DNA from: Nocardia sp. NBC_00416
GTDB lineage: Bacteria; Actinomycetota; Actinomycetes; Mycobacteriales; Mycobacteriaceae
Length of the DNA stretch: 64,000 nt
Reading direction: 5' to 3'
Assembly: GCF_036032445.1 (NCBI RefSeq)
Contig: NZ_CP107932.1
Span: forward strand, 3,102,501 to 3,166,500
The notes below the pieces were generated by a model, which did not search any database, was not told where the DNA came from, and saw only the letters and a list, made by a program, of their open reading frames with translations. Every line of letters begins with the position of its first letter. Position 1 is the first letter of the stretch. This document shows, piece by piece, positions 44,309 through 54,800 of the stretch. Position numbers and translations under genes: made by a program.

Positions 44309-45364
44309 TCACAATTCGTGAACCAACTCGACCAGCGCGGTCAGCACCCCGGGATCGGTCTCGGGAAGCACGCCGTGACCCAGGTTGAAGATATGACCCG
44401 CGGCCCCCATCGCCAGGGCCGAATCCGCCTCGCCGGCGATCCGGCGCGCCTCGGCCTCCACCACCGGCCAGCCCGCGAAGAGCACAGCGGGATCGAGGTT
44501 GCCCTGCAACGCCTTCCCGGGCCCTACCCGGCGCACGGCTTCGGTGAGTGGCAGCCGCCAATCGACACCGACCACGTCGGCGCCCGCCTCGCCCATCGCG
44601 CCGAGCAGTTCCCCGGTGCCGACACCGAAATGGATCCGCGGGACCCCCGCGTCGGCGATCTCGGCGAACACTCGTTCGGAATGGGGCAGCACATAGCGGC
44701 GGTAGTCGGCCAGCGACAGCGCCCCGGCCCACGAGTCGAACAGCTGCACGGCGTCCACCCCGGCCTCGAGCTGTTCCCGCAGGAACACGATGGTGATATC
44801 GGTGAGCACCCCGAGCAGCGCGTGCCAGGCGGTCGGATCGCCGTGCATCATCGCCTTGGTGCGCTCATGGTTCTTGCTGGGGCCGCCCTCCACCAGATAA
44901 GACGCCAGCGTGAACGGCGCGCCCGCGAAACCGATCAGCGGCGTCTGCCCGAGCTCACCGACCAGCAAACGCACCCCGTCGGTGACCGCGCCGACCTCCT
45001 CGGGCCGTAACCGGGGCAGTGCCTGCACATCCGCGGCGGAGCGCACCGGCGCGGCCACCACCGGACCCACGCCCGGGACGATATCGAGATCGATCCCGGC
45101 CGCCTTGAGCGGGACGACGATATCGGAGAACAGGATCGCCGCGTCGACACCGTGGCGCCGGACGGGCTGCAGCGTGATCTCACAGACCAGTTCGGGGTCG
45201 AAGCACGACTGCAGCATCCCGACACCGGCTCGGACCTCGCGATATTCCGGCAGCGACCGGCCCGCCTGCCGCATGAACCACACCGGCCGCCGGGCCGGTG
45301 CGGCGCCGGAGGCAGCGGCCAGGAACGGGGCATCGGACAACCGGCGGCGCGTATATGTGCTCAT
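44309..45364 (-). CDS. hemE: Uroporphyrinogen decarboxylase
   Basis: 351 residues. The N-terminal signature [17 protein letters not shown], the [14 protein letters not shown] block and [19 protein letters not shown] are diagnostic of HemE, which removes four carboxylates from uroporphyrinogen III to give coproporphyrinogen III. ATG at 45362-45364 chosen because TACGAT lies 8 bases upstream; a GTG one codon earlier is possible. It is 127 bases from hemY on the same strand. Confidence 0.95.
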   Translation of the reverse strand: MSTYTRRRLSDAPFLAAASGAAPARRPVWFMRQAGRSLPEYREVRAGVGMLQSCFDPELVCEITLQPVRRHGVDAAILFSDIVVPLKAAGIDLDIVPGVGPVVAAPVRSAADVQALPRLRPEEVGAVTDGVRLLVGELGQTPLIGFAGAPFTLASYLVEGGPSKNHERTKAMMHGDPTAWHALLGVLTDITIVFLREQLEAGVDAVQLFDSWAGALSLADYRRYVLPHSERVFAEIADAGVPRIHFGVGTGELLGAMGEAGADVVGVDWRLPLTEAVRRVGPGKALQGNLDPAVLFAGWPVVEAEARRIAGEADSALAMGAAGHIFNLGHGVLPETDPGVLTALVELVHEL

Positions 45365-45574
45365 CACCCGCCATCGTATGCGGCCGCGCCCGGCCCGGCG
45401 CGCAAGCCCGGACCACCACCGGGGGCCGTGGATCCGCCGTCCTGGGCGGCCGGTGCGCGGACCGTCCGCCGAGTTGCGCGGTGTTTACCACGACCGGGCC
45501 TGCGCACGCAGCAACAACGGTCTCCCGGCGCGCCTCCGCACGCACCGGGTGCTACGGGTCTACCGTCATTCCCC

Positions 45575-46210
45575 GTGACACCGCTCGATATCCGCGACGG
45601 CGCGCCGGACGACGGGCCCGGCGACGAACCCGCCTCGTTTCGTGCCGCCGTCTCGGCGATGGGCGCCGCGTCCGTACATCCGCGGATCGAGCTGTCCCCG
45701 ATCCGCCCGCCGCAGCGTCTCGCCCCGTACTCCTACGCACTCGGCGCCGAGGTGATCCACGAGGACTCGCCCGTCGTCCCCATCGATTCCGAGGGGGACG
45801 CCTTCGGGCGGCTGATCCTGCTACACGACCCGAACGGCGACGAAGCCTGGCACGGCGTGTTCCGGTTGGTCGCCTACATCCAGGCCGATATAGACGGCGC
45901 GCTCGCCGCCGACCCGCTGCTGCCGGAGGTCGCGTGGAGCTGGCTGGTCGACGCGCTGGAATCCCGGGACGAACCGTTCACCGCGCTCGGCGGGACCGTG
46001 ACCTCCACGAGTTCGGTGCGGTACGGGGATATCGCGGGCCCGCCGCGGGCACACCAGCTGGAGTTGCGGGCGTCCTGGACGGCTCGTACCACGCAGATGC
46101 GCACCCATGTCGAAGCATTCGGTGAAGTGCTGGCGTATGCGGCGGGCCTGCCACCTGCCGGTATCACCGATCTACGCCCTTCCGCGTCCACTGATACCGA
46201 CCGTGGTTGA
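45575..46210 (+). CDS. DUF3000 family protein
   Basis: 211 residues. Conserved blocks LSPIRPPQRLAPYSYALGAE, GRLILLHDPNGDEAWHG and SWTARTTQMRTHVEAFGEVL are those of the actinobacterial DUF3000 family (Rv2680). Function unknown. TACCGT lies 8 bases before the GTG, so leaderless. It precedes the RNase D-like gene by 38 bases. Confidence 0.85.
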   Translation: MTPLDIRDGAPDDGPGDEPASFRAAVSAMGAASVHPRIELSPIRPPQRLAPYSYALGAEVIHEDSPVVPIDSEGDAFGRLILLHDPNGDEAWHGVFRLVAYIQADIDGALAADPLLPEVAWSWLVDALESRDEPFTALGGTVTSTSSVRYGDIAGPPRAHQLELRASWTARTTQMRTHVEAFGEVLAYAAGLPPAGITDLRPSASTDTDRG

Positions 46211-46248
46211 ATATCGGACGTAGCCCGGGCCACGTAGAGTGGCCCTTT

Positions 46249-47610
46249 ATGCCGGTAGTAGAGGAGCCCGAACACCTGTCCGGTGACCACCCGGATGGTG
46301 GCACCGCCCTGCCTCCGGCGTCCGAATCCGGCCCGCAGGGCGAGGTGGCCGCCCCGACGCCAGATTCAGATTCCCCCGCGGCCCTGCCGCTGCTCGCCCC
46401 TGCCGACGGTATCCCCCCGGTGTGCCGGACCGCCGACGCGGTGGCGGCGGCCGCCGAACGCCTTGCCGCCGGTACAGGCCCGCTCGCGGTGGACGCCGAA
46501 CGGGCCTCGGGGTTCCGCTACTCCTCACGGGCGTATCTGATCCAGTTGCGCCGTGCCGGGGCGGGCACCGTGCTGATCGATCCGATTCCGGTGGCGGACG
46601 CACTGGCGCCGCTGGCCGCCGCGATCAACCCGCTGGAATGGATTCTGCATTCCGCCGACCAGGACCTGCCGGGCCTGGCCGAACTGGGCCTGCGACCCAC
46701 GGAACTGTTCGACACCGAACTGGGTGGCCGGCTCGCCGGTTTCCCTCGGGTCGGTCTGGCCGCGATGGTGGAACAACTGCTCGGCCGGGCGCTGCGCAAA
46801 GGGCACGGCGCGGCGGACTGGTCCACCCGGCCCCTCCCCGAGGCCTGGCTCAACTACGCCGCCCTCGATGTGGAACTACTGCCCGAACTCCGCGAAGCCG
46901 TGGCCGCGTCCCTGGCCGAACAGGGCAAAACCGATTGGGCTTCCCAGGAGTTCGAACATATCCGGCTCGCCGAGCCGGCCGCGCCGAAACCGGACCGCTG
47001 GCGGCGCACCTCCGGCATCCACACGCTGCGCCGGACCCGGCAGCTGGCGATCGTGCGCGAGCTGTGGACCACGCGCGACGCGCTGGCCCGCGGTCGCGAT
47101 ATCGCCCCGTCCCGCATCCTTCCGGATTCCGCGATCATCGCGGCCGCGAAAGCCGACCCCAGCTCGATCGGGCAGCTGCGCGAGCTACCCGTCTTCGGCG
47201 GCCCCCGCCAGCGGCGCTACTCCCGCGAATGGCTGGGCGCGGTGGAACGGGCACGCGCGTTGTCCGAGGAGGATCTGCCCCGGATGAGCCAGCCCTATGA
47301 CGGCCCGCCGCCGGTGAACCGCTGGGAGCGCCGGGACCCCGCGGCGGCGGCCCGGCTGACCCGGGCCCGGGCGGTGATGGGTCAGATCTCCGAGCGCGTG
47401 GCCGTGCCGGTGGAGAATCTCGTCGCCCCTGATCTGGTGCGCCGGTTGTGCTGGGACGGGTTGCCCGACTACCGGCGCGGCCCGGAAGCCGCCGGAGAGG
47501 TCGCCGCGGCCGTCGAGGGCTTCCTGAAATCCCACGGCGCCCGGCCCTGGCAGCGCGAGCTCGCCGTGGAGCCGCTCGCCGCCGCGCTGATCGACCAGCC
47601 GTCGCCCTGA
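46249..47610 (+). CDS. RNase D-like 3'-5' exonuclease with HRDC domain
   Basis: 453 residues. Exo I LAVDAERASG (Asp-x-Glu), Exo II WILHSADQDLPGLAELGL, Exo III LNYAALDVELL (Tyr-x3-Asp), so the DEDD catalytic set is intact. An HRDC domain follows at about 265-340 (RELWTTRDALARGRDI). It should trim the 3' ends of tRNA or other stable RNA. The first 60 residues are acidic and disordered. TAGAGT lies 8 bases before the ATG, so the mRNA is probably leaderless. Homologue of Rv2681. Confidence 0.88.
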   Translation: MPVVEEPEHLSGDHPDGGTALPPASESGPQGEVAAPTPDSDSPAALPLLAPADGIPPVCRTADAVAAAAERLAAGTGPLAVDAERASGFRYSSRAYLIQLRRAGAGTVLIDPIPVADALAPLAAAINPLEWILHSADQDLPGLAELGLRPTELFDTELGGRLAGFPRVGLAAMVEQLLGRALRKGHGAADWSTRPLPEAWLNYAALDVELLPELREAVAASLAEQGKTDWASQEFEHIRLAEPAAPKPDRWRRTSGIHTLRRTRQLAIVRELWTTRDALARGRDIAPSRILPDSAIIAAAKADPSSIGQLRELPVFGGPRQRRYSREWLGAVERARALSEEDLPRMSQPYDGPPPVNRWERRDPAAAARLTRARAVMGQISERVAVPVENLVAPDLVRRLCWDGLPDYRRGPEAAGEVAAAVEGFLKSHGARPWQRELAVEPLAAALIDQPSP

Positions 47611-47627
47611 CAGCGGTAGGTCACCGC

Positions 47628-47662
47628 CGCCGGCCTAGTTCGCCGGCAGGCGCGATATCGCG
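47628..47662. terminator. Convergent spacer hairpin and palindrome
   Basis: GCCGGC (47630-47635) and GCCGGC (47643-47648) can pair around CTAGTTC, and the next 12 bases CGCGATATCGCG (47651-47662) are a perfect palindrome. They lie in the 109 bases between the convergent RNase D-like and dxs stops. Terminator role is inferred from position. Confidence 0.4.
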
Positions 47663-47719
47663 TCCGGACTCCGCGTACGGCGGGGCGAGCCTGCGCCCGG
47701 CACCGCACCGGGTGCCCGG

Positions 47720-49618
47720 TCAGGGCGCGGCCAACCAGCCGGTGACCCGGCGAGCGATATCGGGGGCGGTCAGACCCAGTTCCTGACGCACCTGAGCGAT
47801 ACTCCCGTGGTCCAGGAATTCCTGCGGAATGCCGATATCGCGGGCGGGTACATCCAGACCGGCGCTGCGCAACCGGGCCGATACCGACGAGCCGATCCCG
47901 CCGTGCAGTCCGCTGTCCTCCAGCGTCACGACCAGCCGATAGCTTTCGGCCAATTTGACGACGGTATCCGAAACCGGCAACACCCAGCGCGGATCGATGA
48001 CCGTGGCGGTGACCCCTTCCGCCTCCAGCAGTTCCGCGGCCTGCAACGCGGCCGGTACCAGTGCGCCGACCGCGACGAACAGCACATCGCCGTGCTGGGA
48101 CTGCGCCGAGGGACCCTCCCGGTCCGGCAGCCACAGCACATCCACCCCGTCGACCCGTTCCATCGCCCGGATATCGGCGCCCACACTGTCCTTCGGGAAC
48201 CGCAACGCCGTCGGGCCGTCGCTCACCGCCAGCGCCTCGGCCAGTTCCTCGGCGAGAGTGGCGGCGTCGCGGGGCGCGGCCACCCGCATCCCGGGCACGA
48301 TGCCGAGCAGCGACAGATCCCACATACCGTTGTGGCTGGCGCCGTCCGCACCGGTGATACCGGCCCGGTCCAGCACGAGAGTGACCGGCTGCTTCAGCAG
48401 CGCGATATCCATCAGCAGCTGGTCGAAGGCGCGGTTGAGAAAGGTCGAGTAGATCGCCACCACCGGATGCAGTCCGCCCAGCGCGAGCCCGGATGCCGAT
48501 GCCAGCGCGTGCTGTTCGGCGATCCCGACATCGAAGAGCCGGTCCGGGAAACGCTCACCGAACGCGGACAGCCCGGTGGGGCCCGGCATGGCGGCGGTGA
48601 TCGCGACGATGTCGTCGCGGCGCTCGGCGGCGGCGATGAGCTCCTGGGAGAACACCGACGTCCAACTGACCGAGGTGCCGGTGCTCACCGATTCGCCGGT
48701 GCGCGGATCGATGGGACCGCACGCGTGCATCTGATCGGCCACATGGTTCTCGGCCGGTTCGTACCCGTGGCCTTTCTGGGTGACCGCGTGCACCAGCACC
48801 GGACCACCGAAATCCTTGGCGTGGCGCAGCGCCGATTCGAGCGCGACGAGATCGTGCCCGTCCACCGGGCCCACGTATTTGAGTCCGAGATCGCTGAACA
48901 GTTCCTGCGGGCTCACCGCGTCCTTGATGCCGGCTTTGACTGCGTGCACCATCGAGTACGCGGAATCACCCACTCCCGGAATGCTTTTCAGGAACCGGCG
49001 GCCGGTGTCGAGCATATGCTCGTACACCGGCTGTGTGCGCAGCGCGGTGAGCCGCTCCGCCAGGCCGCCGATGGTCGGGGCGTAGGAGCGGCCGTTGTCG
49101 TTGACCACGATGACCACCGGCCGGTCCTGAGCCCCGGCGATATTGTTCAGCGCTTCCCAGCACATGCCGCCGGTGAGGGCCCCATCGCCGACCACCGCCA
49201 CGACACGGCGGTCCTGGCCGGTGAGCGCGAACGCTTTGGCCAGGCCGTCGGCATAGGACAGTGACGCCGAGGCGTGCGAGGACTCGACCCAGTCGTGTTC
49301 GCTCTCGGCACGACTCGGATAACCCGAGAGCCCGTCCTTGCGGCGCAGCGTATCGAAGCGGTCCTTGCGACCGGTCACGATCTTGTGCACATAGGCCTGG
49401 TGCCCGGTGTCGAAGATCAAGGGGTCGGCCGGCGAATCGAATACCCGGTGCAGGGCGAGGGTGAGTTCCACCACCCCGAGATTGGGGCCGAGGTGCCCGC
49501 CGGTCACGGCGACCTTGTGCACGAGGAACTCACGGATCTCGTCCGCCAGCTCGCGCAGTTGCGGTGCCGACAGCCGTCGCACGTCTTCGGGCGTATCGAC
49601 CCGGGAAAGCACTCCCAC
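47720..49618 (-). CDS. dxs: 1-Deoxy-D-xylulose-5-phosphate synthase
   Basis: 632 residues. DXS makes the first intermediate of the MEP isoprenoid pathway from pyruvate and glyceraldehyde 3-phosphate with thiamine diphosphate. Visible: [24 protein letters not shown] start region (here [11 protein letters not shown]), [11 protein letters not shown], the thiamine motif [17 protein letters not shown], and [15 protein letters not shown] in the transketolase pyrimidine domain. GTG at 49616-49618 with GGAGGG 10 bases upstream; a GTG two codons later is possible. Homologue of Rv2682c. Confidence 0.95.
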   Translation of the reverse strand: MGVLSRVDTPEDVRRLSAPQLRELADEIREFLVHKVAVTGGHLGPNLGVVELTLALHRVFDSPADPLIFDTGHQAYVHKIVTGRKDRFDTLRRKDGLSGYPSRAESEHDWVESSHASASLSYADGLAKAFALTGQDRRVVAVVGDGALTGGMCWEALNNIAGAQDRPVVIVVNDNGRSYAPTIGGLAERLTALRTQPVYEHMLDTGRRFLKSIPGVGDSAYSMVHAVKAGIKDAVSPQELFSDLGLKYVGPVDGHDLVALESALRHAKDFGGPVLVHAVTQKGHGYEPAENHVADQMHACGPIDPRTGESVSTGTSVSWTSVFSQELIAAAERRDDIVAITAAMPGPTGLSAFGERFPDRLFDVGIAEQHALASASGLALGGLHPVVAIYSTFLNRAFDQLLMDIALLKQPVTLVLDRAGITGADGASHNGMWDLSLLGIVPGMRVAAPRDAATLAEELAEALAVSDGPTALRFPKDSVGADIRAMERVDGVDVLWLPDREGPSAQSQHGDVLFVAVGALVPAALQAAELLEAEGVTATVIDPRWVLPVSDTVVKLAESYRLVVTLEDSGLHGGIGSSVSARLRSAGLDVPARDIGIPQEFLDHGSIAQVRQELGLTAPDIARRVTGWLAAP

Positions 49619-49849
49619 CTGACTCGCTCCCTCCGGATAGCGCAGTTGATCCGACCAGTCTAGGAGCCGCGGCCGACTGCACCACCCGGGCGGCGAGCCG
49701 TGCACACCGCCGCACCGGGCCGGATCCGCGGTCCGGCGTATCGGTCCAGCCTAAGGTGAACGGCGGGTGCCGCGCGAACCGCGTTCCGTGCCGGGCCCCG
49801 GAAAAGCGGCGAACCGACCAACGCCGGACCCCAATTGAGAGGAGACCGG

Positions 49850-50527
49850 ATGAGCCAGCCGCAGGCCGGCACGGTGACCGTATTCGGGTACGGCACGGTG
49901 CGCGCCACTCCCGATCTGCTGGTGCTGTCGATCGGAATCGAGAGCCGCGCGAGCACGGTGGGTCTCGCCTACGACCGAGCCGGCCGAGGAGTGACCGCGG
50001 TGACCGCGGCGCTGCGGGCCGACGGCGTACCCGATTCCGACATCACCACCGGCATACTCTCGGTGCGCTCGGATACGACCTGGCAGGACGGCAGCTCGCG
50101 GGTCACCGGATATATCGCCACCAGCACCCTCGGTGTCACCCTCGTCCACCGCGGGCCCGGGGGCTCGGGCGAGGCGCGCGTGACACCGTCGGAGATCGTC
50201 GCGCACGCCGTCGCCGCGGGCGGCGATGATGCGCGGCTGGGTGGTCTGCACCACACTTTCGCCGACCGGGAAAGGCTGCTGACCCGTGCCCGGGACGCCG
50301 CGTGGGACAACGCCCTGGACAAGGCGCGACAGTACGCGCGCCGGGCCGCTCGGGAACTGGGTCCGGTGCTCGAGATCACCGAGCACACCGCCGCGCCGCC
50401 ACCGGCTGGACCCGCGGCGCCCGGCGGGGTCCGGCTGGTTGCCGCGGCCGGACCGGCGCCGATCCCGGTGGAACCGGGCGAGACCGAACTCGCCGCGACA
50501 GTGCGCGCCACCTGGCAGTTGGGATAA
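49850..50527 (+). CDS. SIMPL domain (DUF541) protein
   Basis: 225 residues. VTVFGYGTVRATPDLLVLSIGIE and WDNALDKARQYARRAARELG are the typical first and later blocks of the SIMPL/DUF541 family, usually found in the envelope; here no signal peptide is seen. Function unknown. The ATG follows GAGAGGAGACCGG. Probably shares a divergent promoter region with dxs. Confidence 0.82.
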   Translation: MSQPQAGTVTVFGYGTVRATPDLLVLSIGIESRASTVGLAYDRAGRGVTAVTAALRADGVPDSDITTGILSVRSDTTWQDGSSRVTGYIATSTLGVTLVHRGPGGSGEARVTPSEIVAHAVAAGGDDARLGGLHHTFADRERLLTRARDAAWDNALDKARQYARRAARELGPVLEITEHTAAPPPAGPAAPGGVRLVAAAGPAPIPVEPGETELAATVRATWQLG

Positions 50528-50552
50528 CCCGGCCCGCCGGGTCGATTCCTCC

Positions 50553-51947
50553 TCAGCGCTCCAGTAGCGCAACACATTCCACGTGATGGGTGGCCGGAAA
50601 GGCGTCGAAGGCGCGCAGCGCGGTAAGGCCGTAGCCGCCGTCGAGGTACAGGCGCAGATCGCGGGCGAAGGACGCCGGATCGCAGCCGATGTGCACGATG
50701 CGGTCCGGCGCGGCCGCGGTCACCGCGCCGACGACGGGTTTACCGGCTCCCGCGCGCGGCGGATCCAGCACCACGACCTGCGGCCGGGTTTCCCGCGGAC
50801 CGGTCACCCACTGCTCGACCCGGCCACCGCGCAGATCCAGCCAGGGCAGGTCGCTCAGCGCGGCGCGCCCCTCGGCGACGGCGGTGCGCGAGGATTCGAG
50901 CGCCAGGACACGTCCGGTGGACCCGGTCTGTTCGGCCAGCCGGGCGGCGAACACGCCGGTGCCGCTGTACAGATCCCATGCCGTCGCGCCGGTCTCCACA
51001 GCGGCCCATTCGGCCACCAGATCGGAGTAGCACTGTGCGGCACCGCGGTGTGCCTGCCAGAATCCGGCCGCGGAAACCTCCCAGCGACGCCCCGCGACCT
51101 CTTGCAGGGCCCGCCCGGTTCCCTCGACCACCCATTCGTCGCGATCGGAGTGCGCGGCGGCCCGCCGGGCCAGTGCACGGCGGCGCTGCGCTCCCGCCGT
51201 ATCGGGCTCCGCGCCGACGAAATTCGCGCCGGGTTCGTCCGGTTCCCGGCGGCCGCGCGGACCGGCGCTCCGCCGGACCGGTTTTCCACCGGGGCCGCGC
51301 CGGCCGCCGCGACCGGTGTCCCGGCGTTGTTCGGTCTCGGCCGGTGGGGCGACTTCCACGATGTGCCGGGCCCCGGCGTCGTCCACCGCGACCACCAGTT
51401 CCGCGCCGGGAGTCCAGCGGTGTCCTCGGATGCCCTCCAGGGCGCCGGAGACCGGCTGTGGGCAGCGGAGATCGGTCAGTACGCCGGTACTGCGATAGCG
51501 GTGCACACCGGCGCGACCTTCGCTGTCGACGGCCAACCGGATCCGGGTGCGCCAGCCGCCGGTCCGATCGCCGTAGCCCGTCACGGGTTCGACCTCGACC
51601 GCGCGGTCGATGCCGGTGATCCGCTGCAGCTGCTCGGCCACCACGGCGGCTTTCAACCGCCGCTGGGCGGCCGGGGTGGCGAAGGAGAAATCACAGCAAC
51701 CCGCGCCGCCGGGACCCGATACCGGACAGGTCGCCGGTACCCGGTCCGGCGAGGCCTCGACGATCTCCACCGCGTCGGCCCGGCAGAACGCGCCGCCGCG
51801 ATCCTCGGTGACCCGCGCCTGTACCAGTTCGCCGGGCAGACCGTGCCGGACGAACACCACCCGGCCCTCGTAGCGGGCCACACAGAACCCGCCGTGCCCC
51901 GGCTGTCCCAGCCGGAGGGACAGCAGCCGATCACGCCAGGAGCTCAT
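50553..51947 (-). CDS. TrmA/RumA-family RNA uracil-5 methyltransferase
   Basis: 464 residues. An N-terminal TRAM-like region, a cysteine cluster TCPVSGPGGAGCCDF that may hold an iron-sulfur cluster, then the SAM-binding WDLYSGTGVFAARLAEQ, VVLDPPRAGAGK and the catalytic cysteine in VHIGCDPASFARDL. It should methylate C5 of a uridine in rRNA or tRNA. A 60-residue Arg/Gly/Pro-rich insert (about 205-265) splits the central domain. Homologue of Rv2689c. It lies 7 bases after the APC permease on the same strand. Confidence 0.88.
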   Translation of the reverse strand: MSSWRDRLLSLRLGQPGHGGFCVARYEGRVVFVRHGLPGELVQARVTEDRGGAFCRADAVEIVEASPDRVPATCPVSGPGGAGCCDFSFATPAAQRRLKAAVVAEQLQRITGIDRAVEVEPVTGYGDRTGGWRTRIRLAVDSEGRAGVHRYRSTGVLTDLRCPQPVSGALEGIRGHRWTPGAELVVAVDDAGARHIVEVAPPAETEQRRDTGRGGRRGPGGKPVRRSAGPRGRREPDEPGANFVGAEPDTAGAQRRRALARRAAAHSDRDEWVVEGTGRALQEVAGRRWEVSAAGFWQAHRGAAQCYSDLVAEWAAVETGATAWDLYSGTGVFAARLAEQTGSTGRVLALESSRTAVAEGRAALSDLPWLDLRGGRVEQWVTGPRETRPQVVVLDPPRAGAGKPVVGAVTAAAPDRIVHIGCDPASFARDLRLYLDGGYGLTALRAFDAFPATHHVECVALLER

Positions 51948-51954
51948 GCAAACC

Positions 51955-53946
51955 TCACCCATTGTCGCCGTACCCGCGACGGACCGCCCCGGGCGCCGCC
52001 GTATGTTCGCCCTCGGACCGGGCCCGGGCCGAGGAACTCAGCTGCCACGGCACGCTGGTCACCATCACACCGGGTTCGAACAGCAACCGGCCCTTCAATC
52101 GCAGCGCGCTCTGGTTGTGCAGGAGCTGCTCCCACCAGTGCCCGACCACGTATTCCGGGATGAAGACCGTCACCACGTCGCGGGGGGCGTCCTTGCGCAC
52201 CCGCTTGACATAGTCGAGCACCGGCTTGGTGATCTCCCGGTACGGCGATTCCACGACCTTCAGCGGAACGGGGATATCACTGTTCTCCCAGTCCCGCACC
52301 AGCGCGCGGGTGTCGTCCTCGTCGACATTGACGGTGATCGCCTCCAAGGTGTCGGGCCGCCCGGCCCGCGCGTAGGACAGCGCCCGGCGGGTCGGCAGGT
52401 GCAGGCGCGATACCAGGACGATGGAATGGGAGCGGCTCGGCAGGACGCCGTCCCATTCGTATTCGTCCAGCTCCCTGGCCACCGAGTTGTAGTGGTGGTG
52501 GATCATCTTCATGATCACGAAGATCACCGCCATGGTCACAATGGCGATCCAGGCTCCGGCGAAGAACTTCGTGACCAGCACGATCACCAGCACCGCGCCG
52601 GTGGCCACCAGACCGAGCGCGTTGATCGCCCGCGAGCGCACCATGCGCCGTCGTTCGGCGGGATCGGTTTCCCGGCGCAACAGCCGGGTCCAGTGCCGCA
52701 GCATGCCGGTCTGGCTGAGCGTGAACGAGACGAACACGCCGATGATGTAGAGCTGGATGAGTCGCGTCACTTCCGCGTCGAACGCCACGACGAACGCGAT
52801 CGCGCCCACGGCCAGGAACAGGATGCCGTTGCTGAAGGCGAGCCGGTCACCGCGGGTGTGCAACTGTCGCGGCAGAAACCGGGCCTGCGCAAGGACCGAG
52901 CCGAGCACCGGGAACCCGTTGAACGCGGTGTTGGCGGCGAGCACCAGGATCACCGAGGTGACGACCGCCACGAAGTAGAAGCCGGGGGTGAATCCACTGA
53001 ACACGGCATGGGCGATCTGTGCGATCAGCGTTTTCTGGTGGTATCCCTCGGGGGCGCCGACGAGCTGTTCCGGATGTTCGGCGAACACCACATGCGCCTG
53101 CCGGGCGAGCACGATCATGCCGAGCAGCAAGGTGATGGCGATGGCCCCGAGCATCAGCAGCGTGGTCGCGGCGTTGCGCGATTTGGGTTTGCGGAAGGCC
53201 GGAACCCCGTTGCTGATCGCCTCGACACCGGTGAGCGCCGCACAGCCCGAGGAGAAGGCGCGGGCCAGCAGGAAGATCAGTGCCAGCCCCGCCAGATGCT
53301 GCTCCTCGGCGCGCAGTTCGAAGGAGGCCGATTCGGCGCGCACCTCGTCGTCCAGCACGAAGATCCGGATCAGACCCCACGCGAGCATCGCGAACATCCC
53401 GAACAGGAAGGCATACGACAGCAGCGCGAACAGCCGCCCGGACTCCCGCACCCCGCGCAGGTTCATCGCGGTGATCAGCGCGATCGCGGCCACCGCGAAC
53501 AGCACTTTGTGCGTGGCGATGAACGGAATCGCCGAACCGATCGTGGAGGCGGCCGAGGAGATCGAGACCGCGACGGTCAGCACATAGTCGACGAGCAACG
53601 CGCTGCCCACCGTCAAACCGGCCGTGGCGCCGAGGTTGGTGGTGACCACCTCGAAGTCGCCGCCGCCGGACGGATAGGCGTGCACATTCTGGCGATAGCT
53701 GGTGACCACGATGATCAGCACGACCGCCACGGCCAGGCCGAGCCATGGGGCATAGGAGTAACCGGCCAGCCCCGATACCGACAGCACAAGGAAGATCTCC
53801 TCGGGCGCGTAGGCGACCGAGGACATCGCGTCCGAGGCGAACACCGGCAGCGCGATTCTTTTCGGCAGCAAGGTGTGGCCCAGGGAGTCACTACGGAATG
53901 GCCGCCCCAATACCAAGCGCTTGGTGGCGGTCGTCAACTTCGACAC
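51955..53946 (-). CDS. APC-family amino acid/cation permease
   Basis: 663 residues with about 12 membrane helices in the first 450: LPVFASDAMSSVAYAPEEIF, YRQNVHAYPSGGGDFEVVTT and NAATTLLMLGAIAITLLLGM are conserved. The C-terminal 200 residues are a cytosolic domain. It sits divergent from two TrkA/RCK regulators, so potassium transport is plausible; amino acids are the other option. Homologue of Rv2690c. The start is a GTG at 53944-53946 by analogy; an ATG at 53958 with GGGGGC upstream is also possible. Confidence 0.85.
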   Translation of the reverse strand: MSKLTTATKRLVLGRPFRSDSLGHTLLPKRIALPVFASDAMSSVAYAPEEIFLVLSVSGLAGYSYAPWLGLAVAVVLIIVVTSYRQNVHAYPSGGGDFEVVTTNLGATAGLTVGSALLVDYVLTVAVSISSAASTIGSAIPFIATHKVLFAVAAIALITAMNLRGVRESGRLFALLSYAFLFGMFAMLAWGLIRIFVLDDEVRAESASFELRAEEQHLAGLALIFLLARAFSSGCAALTGVEAISNGVPAFRKPKSRNAATTLLMLGAIAITLLLGMIVLARQAHVVFAEHPEQLVGAPEGYHQKTLIAQIAHAVFSGFTPGFYFVAVVTSVILVLAANTAFNGFPVLGSVLAQARFLPRQLHTRGDRLAFSNGILFLAVGAIAFVVAFDAEVTRLIQLYIIGVFVSFTLSQTGMLRHWTRLLRRETDPAERRRMVRSRAINALGLVATGAVLVIVLVTKFFAGAWIAIVTMAVIFVIMKMIHHHYNSVARELDEYEWDGVLPSRSHSIVLVSRLHLPTRRALSYARAGRPDTLEAITVNVDEDDTRALVRDWENSDIPVPLKVVESPYREITKPVLDYVKRVRKDAPRDVVTVFIPEYVVGHWWEQLLHNQSALRLKGRLLFEPGVMVTSVPWQLSSSARARSEGEHTAAPGAVRRGYGDNG

Positions 53947-54132
53947 CGGACGGAGCATAAGCCCCCGGGGCCCGGGGCGCTGCGAGGCGTCACCGGAACC
54001 CGGGGTTTGATCGGCTCTGCCGGGGGGAACGTGGCTGAGGGCGGATACCAGCGGGTACGGTTCGATTTCGCGGCAGCTACACGGCCGTTCCACTTGCTGG
54101 AAGGCACAACCGAGTCAGGAGCGAGGTTCACG

Positions 54133-54798
54133 GTGTACGTGGTGATCATGGGATGCGGCCGGGTGGGGGCATCGCTGGCCCGCGCCCTGGTCCGGATAGG
54201 TCACGAAGTCGCCGTGATCGACCGCAACCGGGACGCGTTCCGGCGGTTGGGCGCCGAGTTCCCCGGCGAGCAAGTGGTGGGTGTCGGATTCGACCGCGAC
54301 GTCCTGCGCCGGGCGGGAATCGAACGGGCCGGAGCTTTCGCGGCGGTCTCCTCCGGCGACAACTCCAACATCATCTCCGCCCGGGTGGCGCGGGAGATGT
54401 TCGGTATCGAACGGGTGGTCGCGCGGATCTACGACGCCAAACGCGCCGCCGTCTACGAGCGGCTCGGCATCCCGACCATCGCGACCGTGCCCTGGACGAC
54501 GGATCGGTTCCTGCACACCCTGATCGGCGACGCGGGCACCACGACCTGGCGTGACCCCACCGGGACCGTGGCCGTCGCCCAGCTGATCCTGCACGAGGAC
54601 TGGTACGGGCGCACGGTCAGCGAACTGGAGGACGCCACCGGCGCACGGGTCGCCTTCATCATCCGGTTCGGCCAGGGCATCCTGCCGGACGCCAAAACCG
54701 TCGTGCAGGCCGACGACATCGTGTACGTGGCCGCCACCTCCGGCTCCGCCGGCGAGGCCGTCGCGATGGCCGCGAAACCTCCAGCGAACAAGGACTGA
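54133..54798 (+). CDS. TrkA/RCK potassium-uptake regulatory protein 1
   Basis: 221 residues: RCK-N with a nucleotide site VVIMGCGRVGASLARALVRI and acidic end of strand 2 VAVIDRN, and an RCK-C domain from about 135. Such proteins gate Trk/Ktr potassium channels in response to NAD(H) or ATP. It corresponds to M. tuberculosis CeoB (Rv2691). GAGG precedes the GTG. Two bases separate it from the second RCK gene. Confidence 0.9.
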   Translation: MYVVIMGCGRVGASLARALVRIGHEVAVIDRNRDAFRRLGAEFPGEQVVGVGFDRDVLRRAGIERAGAFAAVSSGDNSNIISARVAREMFGIERVVARIYDAKRAAVYERLGIPTIATVPWTTDRFLHTLIGDAGTTTWRDPTGTVAVAQLILHEDWYGRTVSELEDATGARVAFIIRFGQGILPDAKTVVQADDIVYVAATSGSAGEAVAMAAKPPANKD

Positions 54799-54800
54799 TC

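Noticed and set aside
51946..54132. Open frame of about 730 codons on the plus strand in front of the first RCK gene
   Set aside because: Same frame as the RCK gene by chance, but antisense to the APC permease; the RCK start at 54133 has a ribosome site and fits homologue length.
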